A stretch of 27,515 bases of DNA, from assembly GCA_003650445.1 (NCBI GenBank), contig QMQE01000008.1, positions 1 through 27,515 on the forward strand, in the 5' to 3' direction. A model generated the notes under the pieces. It did not search any database. It worked only from the letters and a program-made list of their open reading frames with translations, and was not told the DNA's origin. Positions 1 through 6,395 of the stretch are shown in pieces (positions within the stretch are counted from its first letter, which is position 1; every line of letters starts with the position of its first letter). The DNA comes from Acidobacteriota bacterium (GTDB lineage: Bacteria > Acidobacteriota > Holophagae > Thermotomaculales > Thermotomaculaceae). The position numbers and the translations under genes were made by a program.

Positions 1-1
1 C

Positions 2-751
2 ATCGGGCTGGTCGTCCTGGGCGGCTACGCGGTTCACAAGGTGAAACAGGCCGGTTTTGATACGACACTGTTGAAAAAGAACCCGGCTGCAGCAGCAATC
101 AAATTTGCCGCCGCCATGAATCCCGATGTGGAAGTCGTCAGCAGCGACAACGATTCCCAGACTCTGAAACTTCGTAAAAAGAAAACCGGGGAAACCATCA
201 CCATTGACCTGCAGAATATGAAGGATGGCAAAATCCGTGTAGTAGATGAAAAGGGAAAAGAAAGCACCATTGATCTGCAGGATGTTAAGGATGGTAAATT
301 CCGCTTTTTCGATGACGAAGGAAAAGAAAGCACCATCAGTATAAGCGGGTCGGACAAGGAGGGAGAAGAGTCCGGCACTATGAATATCAAGACCTCAGAG
401 GGAAATTTCAATCTCTCAACCGGATCAAAAGCCGACAAGCTGCCAAAATGGGTACCCATGTACAAAGATATCGTGCCGACCAAGGTCATGATCATGACTG
501 CGGATAAGGGGTCAAGCGGCGGATATTCCATTGTAGTCAAGGATTCCGTAGAAGATGCCGCCACCCTGATGGAGAAGAAGCTGAAGGACAATGGCTTTAC
601 TATCAGCAAAAACAGTTATTCCATGAATGACAAAAAGATGATTAACATTTCCGGCCAGAAGGACGGCGGCCTTTCTATCAATGTTATTGTTACCAACACA
701 GACGAAGGCACCGGTCTCAACATCACATTTTCTGAAAAATTCGGATCTTGA
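2..751 (+). CDS. Membrane-anchored protein with tandem repeat, 5'-truncated
   Basis: The frame is already open at base 2 and reads IGLVVLGGYAVHKVK, which looks like the end of an N-terminal membrane helix. The GTG at 41 is therefore probably not the start, and the gene begins outside the window. After a polar region come two tandem 22-residue units (TIDLQNMKDGK and TIDLQDVKDGK types) and part of a third. A C-terminal domain follows, with LPKWVPMYKD, then GGYSIVVKDS and a helix EDAATLMEKKLKDNGF. The WVPxY plus 'GG-strand, helix, DNGF' layout is one I recall from uncharacterised envelope proteins of Acidobacteriota and others; that is memory, not a search. Function unknown. It ends at TGA 749-751, followed by a terminator, so it is the last gene of its transcript. 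Confidence 0.75.
   Translation: MGLVVLGGYAVHKVKQAGFDTTLLKKNPAAAAIKFAAAMNPDVEVVSSDNDSQTLKLRKKKTGETITIDLQNMKDGKIRVVDEKGKESTIDLQDVKDGKFRFFDDEGKESTISISGSDKEGEESGTMNIKTSEGNFNLSTGSKADKLPKWVPMYKDIVPTKVMIMTADKGSSGGYSIVVKDSVEDAATLMEKKLKDNGFTISKNSYSMNDKKMINISGQKDGGLSINVIVTNTDEGTGLNITFSEKFGS
200..331 (+). repeat. 66-bp in-frame tandem repeat, two full copies
   Basis: Copies lie at 200-265 and 266-331. Each encodes 22 residues beginning TIDLQ and ending GKES, with KDGK in the middle. The next codons (ACC ATC AGT) start a third, decayed copy. The two copies differ at several codons, some synonymous, so the duplication is not recent. Confidence 0.85.
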
Positions 752-770
752 GAAAAGAAGGGATAAGTTT

Positions 771-794
771 AAGTCTGAGTTCAAGTCTAAGTTC
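771..794 (+). repeat. 12-bp direct repeat
   Basis: AAGTCTGAGTTC (771-782) is followed directly by AAGTCTAAGTTC (783-794), between the stop codon of the first gene and its terminator. No function is evident. Confidence 0.6.
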
Positions 795-812
795 AGACAA
801 GCAGCAAAAGGA

Positions 813-841
813 CAGGGAATGATTAGTTCCCTGCCTTTTTT
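813..841 (+). terminator. Rho-independent terminator
   Basis: A perfect 7-bp stem CAGGGAA (813-819) / TTCCCTG (827-833) with a 7-nt loop is followed by CC and six T. It closes the transcript of the truncated first gene and separates it from prfB. Confidence 0.85.
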
Positions 842-895
842 CCTTTCCTTCCCCACTTAACCTTAACCTTGTTCCTGCTTGCCTTTTCTCCCCCC

Positions 896-925
896 TTGCA
901 TTTTCCGTAGCGGGTCGGGTATCAT
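896..925 (+). promoter_or_regulatory. Possible sigma-70 promoter for prfB
   Basis: TTGCAT (896-901) and TATCAT (920-925) are separated by 18 bp and lie about 40 bp upstream of the prfB start. Each hexamer departs from consensus, so this is tentative. The preceding ~55 bases are a pyrimidine-rich tract with no other signal I can see. Confidence 0.35.
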
Positions 926-964
926 AGGGCCCGGAAGAAAAACCGCCCCGGAAAGGAGAATAAT

Positions 965-2075
965 ATGATGGATCTGGAAGCAGCAATTGAACTCCACAAT
1001 AGCCTGAAGGACCGTATCCCCATAATTCGAGGTTATCTTTGACTCGACTGGTAAGCAAAATCGAATTATTGAATTGGAAGAAAAGACGTCCGATCCGGAA
1101 TTCTGGAATGACAATGAGGCTGCACAGAAGGTATTGAAAGAAGTTTCCCGCCTGAAAGCGCACATCGATATGGACAAGAAACTCCAGGAAGCCGCCGAAG
1201 AAGTGGATGTGCTGCTGGAGCTCCAGTCTGAAGGCGAGGATATGGTAGCCGAACTTTCCGAACAAATTACAGTACTGTCTGAAATTGTGGAGGATGCAGA
1301 GCTCCGTATGATTCTCGGGGGAAAGCATGACCCCAACAATGCCATTCTGACGATTCATTCCGGTTCCGGGGGCACCGAGTCCCAGGACTGGGCCCAGATG
1401 TTGTACCGGATGTACACCCGCTACGTTGAACGCAAGGGCTTCAAGATGGAAATTATTGATTTTCAACCTGGCGATGAAGCCGGAATCAAGAGTGTCACTG
1501 CGCTGGTGGAGGGAGATTATGCCTACGGCTACCTGAAGGCGGAAACCGGTGTTCATCGCCTGGTCCGTATCAGCCCCTTTGATGCCAACAGCCGTCGCCA
1601 CACCTCTTTCGCGTCCGTTCTGGCGGTACCGGAAATTGACGATGATATTGATATTGACATCAATGAAAAGGATCTGCGGATTGATACCTACCGCTCCAGT
1701 GGTGCAGGGGGCCAACACGTCAACACCACAGACTCTGCTGTCCGTATCACTCATCTCCCCACCGGCACCGTTGTCTGTTGCCAGAACGAACGGTCTCAGA
1801 TTAAAAACCGGGATGTGGCAATGAAAGTGCTGAAGTCCCGGCTTTATGAGCTGGAACTCGAAAAACAGAAAAAACACCATGAAAAACTGGCGGGAGAAAA
1901 GAAAGAAATCAGTTGGGGCAGCCAGATCCGTTCATACGTCCTCCACCCCTACCGGATGATCAAGGACCATCGAACCGGTTATGAAACCGGGAACATTGAT
2001 CCGGTCCTGGACGGTGACCTGGATCCTTTTATCCGCGAATACCTGGTAATGAGCGCATCCGGAAAGGGTAAATGA
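965..2075 (+). CDS. prfB: Peptide chain release factor 2 (programmed +1 frameshift)
   Basis: RF2 recognises UGA and UAA in the ribosomal A site and triggers peptide release. Translation starts at ATG 965, six bases after AGGAG (954-958). It reads 25 codons ending RGYL, meets an in-frame TGA (1040-1042), and continues in the +1 frame from GAC 1041 to the stop at 2073-2075. The joined product is about 369 aa, normal for RF2. Visible hallmarks are the SPF tripeptide that reads the stop codon (VRISPFDAN), the catalytic GGQ in SGAGGQHVN, and the conserved GSQIRSYVLHPYRM and DLDPFIREYL near the C-terminus. The start at TTG 1074 suggested by simple ORF finding would lose the frameshift leader. The gene overlaps the next by ATGA, indicating co-transcription. 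Confidence 0.97.
1029..1043 (+). promoter_or_regulatory. RF2 autoregulatory +1 frameshift site
   Basis: The site reads CGAGGTTATCTTTGAC: a Shine-Dalgarno-like GAGGT, then TAT, the slippery CTT, and TGA C. Low RF2 lets the P-site tRNA slip from CUU to UUU, giving the full-length factor; abundant RF2 terminates at UGA. This element is well known from E. coli prfB and most bacteria, and here the RGYL/D junction matches it. Confidence 0.95.
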
Positions 2076-2878
2076 TTCCCACTGTTGTTTTTTCGGGGCT
2101 CACAATCCTTTTTGCCATCATCAGTCTTTTTCTCTGGTTGAAACTAAAAAAAACCAGTGCCACCCACAGACTGCAGGTTGATTTGAGCGAGGCAGGGATT
2201 CTGGCCTCCGGCCTGGCACATGAGATCCGAAATCCCCTGAACTCCATTAAAATCAACATCCAGTTGCTTCAGGAAGACCTTGAGGATTCCCTTCAGGATG
2301 AAGAAACCAAAACAGAATTCCGGGAAACTATCAATCTTGTAACCTACGAAATTGGCCGATTGAACGAATTGATGACCAATTTTCTGACTTACGCCCGGCC
2401 CACCGAATTGAAACGGGAAACACTGGATTTAAATCATTTTCTCAATGATTTGATTCAGTTTCTAAAAAAACAGGCAGACGAAAAAGGCGTTTCACTGGAG
2501 AGTTCTTTACCTGAAAGCCCCATACTCATCAATGGAGATGCAAGACGGCTTCGCCAGGCATTGATGAATATCCTCATCAATGACATTCAGATTGTCCCGG
2601 AAAAAGGCCGGATTCAGGTGTCGCTGAAAGCGGTTCGGGATCTCGCAGTTATCCGGGTAGAAGATAATGGACCGGGAATGACGGAAGAGTTTATGCGGGA
2701 AATATTTGTCGCCTTCCGCTCCCAGCGGCGGGGGGGAACTGGATTGGGGCTTTCAATCGCCAATAAGTTCGTTGAAGCCCATGGGGGCGGCATAAAAGTT
2801 GAGAGCACCGTTGGAAAGGGAACTACGTTTTCTATAATTCTTCCTCTGAAGAATATGGAAGCGGGAAAAGAATCTTGA
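2072..2878 (+). CDS. Membrane-anchored sensor histidine kinase (NtrB/ZraS-like)
   Basis: 268 aa. Residues about 5-25 are one hydrophobic helix, and there is no room for a periplasmic or PAS sensor domain. The HisKA box is GLAHEIRNPLNSIK with phospho-acceptor H50. The ATPase domain shows the N box N166-ILI-N170, G1 box DNGPGM (198-203) and G2 box GGTGLGLS (221-228), so it looks catalytically complete. The HEIRNPL type is common in kinases that pair with NtrC-like sigma-54 activators. Its ATG overlaps the prfB stop (ATGA) and no response regulator is adjacent, making it an orphan kinase in a prfB transcription unit. The signal it senses is unknown. The perR promoter begins inside its stop codon. 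Confidence 0.9.
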   Translation: MIPTVVFSGLTILFAIISLFLWLKLKKTSATHRLQVDLSEAGILASGLAHEIRNPLNSIKINIQLLQEDLEDSLQDEETKTEFRETINLVTYEIGRLNELMTNFLTYARPTELKRETLDLNHFLNDLIQFLKKQADEKGVSLESSLPESPILINGDARRLRQALMNILINDIQIVPEKGRIQVSLKAVRDLAVIRVEDNGPGMTEEFMREIFVAFRSQRRGGTGLGLSIANKFVEAHGGGIKVESTVGKGTTFSIILPLKNMEAGKES

Positions 2879-2903
2879 CAAATTCAAGAGAAATAAGTAT
2901 AAT
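2875..2903 (+). promoter_or_regulatory. Sigma-70 promoter of perR
   Basis: TTGACA (2875-2880), a 17-bp spacer and TATAAT (2898-2903) are exact consensus hexamers with ideal spacing. Transcription would start near 2910, about 33 bases before the PerR start codon. The -35 box overlaps the stop codon of the preceding kinase gene. Confidence 0.85.
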
Positions 2904-2942
2904 CCATAAAGATTGAGAATTGTTCCTGATTAGGAGGTACTC

Positions 2943-3344
2943 ATGGCAGAAAAACAACATCGGATGACAAGACAGAGACGGATTGTTTTAGAAACTGTTA
3001 AAGGGCTGAAGACCCATCCCACCGCGGATGAGGTTTTTGGACTTGTACGGAAAAAACTCCCCCGGATCAGTCTGGGTACGGTATACAGAAACCTGGAATT
3101 ACTGACCGAACAGGGAATTATTCGGAAACTGGACACTGCGGGGCAACAGAAACGCTTTGACGGGGACACCAGCCCACACTACCATATAAAATGTGTCAAG
3201 TGCGGGAAAATTGACGATTTATATTTCGAGCTTCCGAAGCCCTCACCCGCCTGGGCGGCACAAACGGATTTTCAGATTCTGGAGTACAATGTGGAACTGC
3301 TGGGCATTTGCCCGAAGTGCCAGAAAGAGATGGCTCAGCACTGA
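2943..3344 (+). CDS. perR: PerR-type Fur family peroxide-sensing repressor
   Basis: 133 aa, the usual length for Fur/PerR. Residues 8-65 form the winged helix, with ISLGTVYRNLELL as recognition region. Structural zinc cysteines are C84/C87 and C123/C126. The regulatory metal site residues line up with Bacillus PerR: H25, D73 (in RFD), H79 and H81 (HYH) and D92; the Asp at D73 favours PerR over Fur or Zur. Iron-bound PerR represses peroxide-defence and iron-storage genes until H2O2 oxidises its histidines. ATG 2943 follows a strong GGAGG (2932-2936). The genes downstream (ferritins, AhpD-like, rubredoxin, flavodiiron protein) are typical PerR targets, so regulation of this block is inferred. 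I could not identify a clear PerR box. Confidence 0.9.
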   Translation: MAEKQHRMTRQRRIVLETVKGLKTHPTADEVFGLVRKKLPRISLGTVYRNLELLTEQGIIRKLDTAGQQKRFDGDTSPHYHIKCVKCGKIDDLYFELPKPSPAWAAQTDFQILEYNVELLGICPKCQKEMAQH

Positions 3345-3374
3345 TTTTCCTGCGCTGCTTAACAGGTGAAGTAA

Positions 3375-3403
3375 TTGCCTTCAAGTGCTGAATATGGCAT
3401 AAC
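3375..3403 (+). promoter_or_regulatory. Possible weak promoter for the ferritin block
   Basis: TTGCCT (3375-3380), 17 bp, CATAAC (3398-3403), in the 114-bp gap between perR and the ferritin-like gene. The match is poor; the block could equally be read through from the perR promoter. Confidence 0.25.
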
Positions 3404-3458
3404 GACACCAGGAAAAACAGGGAATTTTGGTAAAGAACAATCCGAAAACGGGGGAAAT

Positions 3459-3914
3459 ATGAATTTTAACACAGTGGATGACTTGCTGGACTTTGCAATC
3501 TCAGAAGAAGAAAAGGCTTCGGAATTTTACACCGGCCTGGCAGAAAGAATGGATCGGCCATGGATGAAGAAGATTTTTCTCGAATTTTCCAAAGAAGAAC
3601 TGGGCCACAAAGCTATTCTTGAGGGAATCAAGAAGGGCGGCGATCTGCAGGCCCTGCAGGAACAGATTCTGGACCTGAAAATTCTGGAAGGGTTACATGC
3701 AGGAGATGTGCCTGCTGATGCCATTGATTACCAGCAGGCCCTGGTTATTGCCATGAAGGCGGAAAAAGAGGCTTATATCCTCTACACCAGCCTGGCTGAG
3801 ATCGCCCGGGACGAAAAAGCCAGGGGCGTACTGTATCGCCTGGCCCAGGAAGAAGCCAAACACAAGCTCCGTTTTGAAATGGAGTATGATGAAATGATTC
3901 TGAAAGAAAACTGA
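3459..3914 (+). CDS. Ferritin-like diiron protein (erythrin/rubrerythrin N-domain type)
   Basis: 151 aa from ATG 3459, preceded by a GGGGGA purine run; the upstream in-frame codons from 3375 carry no RBS. Two helix pairs each supply a carboxylate helix and an ExxH motif: the EEEKASEFY region with EELGH (46-50), then AEKEAYILY with EEAKH (131-135). This is the four-helix diiron bundle of rubrerythrin-like proteins, but the C-terminal rubredoxin domain is absent, as in short erythrins. Likely role: reduction of peroxide, or iron oxidation, with electrons from the separate rubredoxin encoded at 4896. It sits 16 bp upstream of ferritin in the same direction, so an operon is likely. Confidence 0.85.
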   Translation: MNFNTVDDLLDFAISEEEKASEFYTGLAERMDRPWMKKIFLEFSKEELGHKAILEGIKKGGDLQALQEQILDLKILEGLHAGDVPADAIDYQQALVIAMKAEKEAYILYTSLAEIARDEKARGVLYRLAQEEAKHKLRFEMEYDEMILKEN

Positions 3915-3930
3915 ATAACAGGGGGAATTT

Positions 3931-4440
3931 ATGATCTCAAAAGAAATGGAAAAAGCACTCAATGACCAGATCAACGCGGAATTCTTTTCCGCCTATCTCT
4001 ATCTGGCCATGGCTGCCTATTTTGAAGACGAAAATCTTTCCGGCTGCGCTCACTGGATGGAGCTGCAGTACCAGGAAGAATCTGAACATGGGATGAAGAT
4101 TTACAAGTACATCAACGACCGGGGCGGACGGGTTCAATTGAATGCTATTGAGAAACCCCAGGAAAAGTGGGAAAACCCCCTTGCGGCCTTTGAAGCCGCC
4201 TACAAACACGAGCAGTACATCACCGGTCGCATCAATGATCTGATGAAACTGGCGGTGGAATTAAATGATTTCACCACCCAGAGTTTTCTTCAGTGGTACC
4301 TCAACGAACAGATTGAGGAAGAAGCCAACGTGGACGGGATTGTCCAGTCCTTCAACCTGATGGGCAATGACAAGCGGGCCCTCTTCATGATGGATCGGGA
4401 ACTGAAGCAACGCCAATTGAGCTCAGACACAGGGAAATAA
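3931..4440 (+). CDS. ftnA: Non-haem ferritin
   Basis: 169 aa, normal for bacterial FtnA-type ferritin. Ferroxidase ligands are visible at E17 (INAEFFSAYLYLAM), E50 and H53 (QEESEHGMK), E93 (KHEQY), and the Q126/E129-E130 region (LNEQIEEE). It would assemble into a 24-mer shell that oxidises and stores Fe(II), limiting Fenton chemistry. A GGGGGA run precedes ATG 3931, and the stop TAA (4438-4440) overlaps the next start by one base, showing translational coupling to the AhpD-like gene. The haem-binding Met of bacterioferritin is not evident. Confidence 0.93.
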   Translation: MISKEMEKALNDQINAEFFSAYLYLAMAAYFEDENLSGCAHWMELQYQEESEHGMKIYKYINDRGGRVQLNAIEKPQEKWENPLAAFEAAYKHEQYITGRINDLMKLAVELNDFTTQSFLQWYLNEQIEEEANVDGIVQSFNLMGNDKRALFMMDRELKQRQLSSDTGK

Positions 4441-4814
4441 TGAAGAAAGAGGATACCGCCGCTATCCGTTTTCAAAGAGAACGGGATGAATTGAACAATA
4501 TTGTGCTGAAGCATGCAGGGAAAAACCTGAAACGGTTTTATTCGCTGGACAGCGCAGTGTATCGAGATGGGGCGTTACCGGCCAAAACCAAGGAGCTCCT
4601 GGGGTTTTCAACTTCCCTTGTCCTTCGTTGCGATGACTGCATTCTCTACCACACCATCCGCTGTTTTGAGGAGGGTGTGACAACTGAGGAGTTTGAAGAA
4701 GCCGTCACTATCGGCCTTGCAGTGGGCGGCTCCATCACCATCCCCCACATCCGCCGCGCCATGAAGAACTGGCAGGAACTGCTGGATCACGGTTTACCGG
4801 GAAAGGGGAAATAA
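4440..4814 (+). CDS. AhpD-like / carboxymuconolactone decarboxylase family protein
   Basis: 124 aa, a single AhpD-like domain. The redox motif C64-DD-C67 followed by H71 (RCDDCILYHT) matches the CxxC(x)3H active site of alkylhydroperoxidase D-type proteins, not the cysteine-less decarboxylase branch. The helix AVTIGLAVGGSITIPHIRRA is also typical of the family. Probable role: thiol-dependent peroxide reduction or disulfide relay. Its start overlaps the ferritin stop (TAATG), which ties it to iron storage and peroxide defence. The substrate cannot be told from sequence. Confidence 0.88.
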   Translation: MKKEDTAAIRFQRERDELNNIVLKHAGKNLKRFYSLDSAVYRDGALPAKTKELLGFSTSLVLRCDDCILYHTIRCFEEGVTTEEFEEAVTIGLAVGGSITIPHIRRAMKNWQELLDHGLPGKGK

Positions 4815-4895
4815 ATGTGCGAAATAATCGGATTTCTGCCAAATCAAGCAGAATTTCCGGTAAAATAGGCCGTAGTGGCCATAATTGGAGGAAAC

Positions 4896-5060
4896 ATGAA
4901 AAAGTATATTTGTGACATCTGTGGATACATCTATGACCCTGAAATCGGAGATCCGGATAACGACATTGCCCCGGGCACTTCTTTTGAGAACATCCCTGAA
5001 GACTGGGTCTGCCCACTGTGTGGCGTCGGGAAAGAAGACTTTTCCGAATACGAAGACTGA
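4896..5060 (+). CDS. Rubredoxin
   Basis: 54 aa, standard rubredoxin length. The two iron-binding loops are CDICGY (6-11) and CPLCGV (39-44), with the conserved YDPEIGDPDNDI and PGTSFENIPEDWVCP segments. It carries single electrons on an Fe(Cys)4 centre. ATG 4896 has a strong RBS (GGAGG, spacer of a few bases); the in-frame codons from 4875 lie over that RBS and are not translated. The neighbours suggest it donates electrons to the flavodiiron protein at 5181 and to the ferritin-like diiron protein at 3459. Confidence 0.96.
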   Translation: MKKYICDICGYIYDPEIGDPDNDIAPGTSFENIPEDWVCPLCGVGKEDFSEYED

Positions 5061-5073
5061 TTGATTGTGCTAC

Positions 5074-5106
5074 CGGCGGGTGGAAACGACTTCAGCCGCC
5101 TTTTTT
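5074..5106 (+). terminator. Probable Rho-independent terminator after rubredoxin
   Basis: GGCGG (5075-5079) pairs with CCGCC (5096-5100), with an inner extension TGGA/TTCA after one mismatch, followed by six T (5101-5106). It may attenuate rather than block reading into the flavodiiron gene 75 bp further on. Confidence 0.7.
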
Positions 5107-5180
5107 CTTGTCCGCAAATGGAGTTAAAGCTCCTGGAGACAGGATGTTAATGAATTTAATTTAATTCTCACGGAGGAGCA

Positions 5181-6365
5181 ATGGCTGTCAGAAAATTGAA
5201 AGACCGTATTTTCGAGGTGGGTGCGATTGACTGGGACCGGGAACTGTTTGATGAACTGGTTCACCTGCCGGATGGAACCAGTTACAACGCCTACCTGATC
5301 CAGGGAAGTGAAAAAACTGCCCTGATCGATACAGTGGATCCGGCAAAGGAACAGGTTCTAATTCAGAATCTGAGATCCCTTCACTCCGAACGGATTGATT
5401 ATCTGATATCCAATCATGCAGAGCAAGACCATTCCGGGTGCATACCGAAAATTCTGGAGCTCCATCCGGAAACCATGGTAGTGACCAATTCGAAATGTAA
5501 GGCCATGCTGATGGATCACCTGCACGTAGCGGAAGATCGGTTTATTGTAATCAAAGACCGGGAAACATTGTCTCTGGGGGATAAGACCCTGGAATTTATA
5601 ATGACGCCCTGGGTACACTGGCCGGAAACCATGACCACCTATCTCAGGGAAGACAAGATTCTTTTCCCCTGCGATTTCTTCGGTGCCCACCGGGCGACCA
5701 GCAACCTTTTTGTCACTAAAGAGTCCAAGGTTTATTATGGTGCCAAACGCTACTACGCGGAAATCATGATGCCGTTTCGGACCATCATCCAAAAGCATCT
5801 GAAAACACTGGAAAATTACGATATTGAGATAATCGCCCCCAGTCACGGCCCGGTTTATGACCGCCCTGCCTTCATTATGGATGCGTACCGGGACTGGGTC
5901 TCAAACGATGTCAAAAATAAGGTACTGATCCCCTTTGTTTCCATGCACGGCAGCACCCGTGCCATGGTGGATCACCTGACCGGGGCTCTGATTGACAGAG
6001 GAATCAAGGTCAAGCTGTTCAATCTGGTGAAAGCGGACATGGGTGAATACGCGATGGATGTGGTTGATGCCGCAACTGTCGTCTTTGGTACTCCCTATGT
6101 ACTGGCGGGAGCCCATCCCTCGGTAGTGTATGCCGCGTATTTCACCGGAGCGCTCCGGGCAAAGGTCAAGCACGTGGGCATCATGGCTTCTTTCGGCTGG
6201 GGTGGAAAGGTTGTGGAACAGGTGAAGTCCCTTATCGAACCGGTTAAAGCCGAGCATTTTGAACCGGTTCTGTCCAAAGGGCTTCCAGGAGAAGCTGATT
6301 TCAAGAATGTGGATATCCTTGCAGATACGATTTTGGAACGACACCGGAATCTGAATATTTTATAG
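5181..6365 (+). CDS. A-type flavodiiron protein (rubredoxin:oxygen/NO oxidoreductase)
   Basis: 394 aa, the length of a class A flavodiiron protein. The N-terminal metallo-beta-lactamase-like domain holds the diiron ligands H79-x-E81-x-D83 (HAEQDH), H146, D165 and H222. The C-terminal flavodoxin domain begins about residue 247 with the FMN phosphate loop SMHGSTR (254-260). Such enzymes reduce O2 to water, or NO to N2O, in the cytoplasm, with electrons delivered by rubredoxin, here encoded just upstream. GGAGGAG precedes ATG 5181. The 74-bp upstream gap has no promoter I would defend. The gene ends 3 bp before a terminator shared with the convergent operon. Confidence 0.95.
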   Translation: MAVRKLKDRIFEVGAIDWDRELFDELVHLPDGTSYNAYLIQGSEKTALIDTVDPAKEQVLIQNLRSLHSERIDYLISNHAEQDHSGCIPKILELHPETMVVTNSKCKAMLMDHLHVAEDRFIVIKDRETLSLGDKTLEFIMTPWVHWPETMTTYLREDKILFPCDFFGAHRATSNLFVTKESKVYYGAKRYYAEIMMPFRTIIQKHLKTLENYDIEIIAPSHGPVYDRPAFIMDAYRDWVSNDVKNKVLIPFVSMHGSTRAMVDHLTGALIDRGIKVKLFNLVKADMGEYAMDVVDAATVVFGTPYVLAGAHPSVVYAAYFTGALRAKVKHVGIMASFGWGGKVVEQVKSLIEPVKAEHFEPVLSKGLPGEADFKNVDILADTILERHRNLNIL

Positions 6366-6367
6366 AG

Positions 6368-6395
6368 AAAAAACGGGGTTTTGCCCCGTTTTTTT
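6368..6395. terminator. Bidirectional Rho-independent terminator
   Basis: An A-tract leads into CGGGG (6374-6378), loop TTTTG, then CCCCG (6384-6388) and seven T. It is symmetrical, so it can end both the flavodiiron transcript and the convergent minus-strand operon, whose stop codon (6394-6396) lies at its edge. Confidence 0.9.

Noticed and set aside
723..1880. A 385-aa minus-strand frame across prfB and its upstream region.
   Set aside because: It is antisense to prfB and runs through the terminator, promoter region and frameshift site; prfB is certain on the other strand.
2904..2942. A possible PerR/Fur box between the perR promoter and its start codon (GATTGAGAATTGTTCCTGATTA).
   Set aside because: It is A/T-rich with only weak dyad symmetry and does not match the PerR or Fur consensus well enough to annotate.
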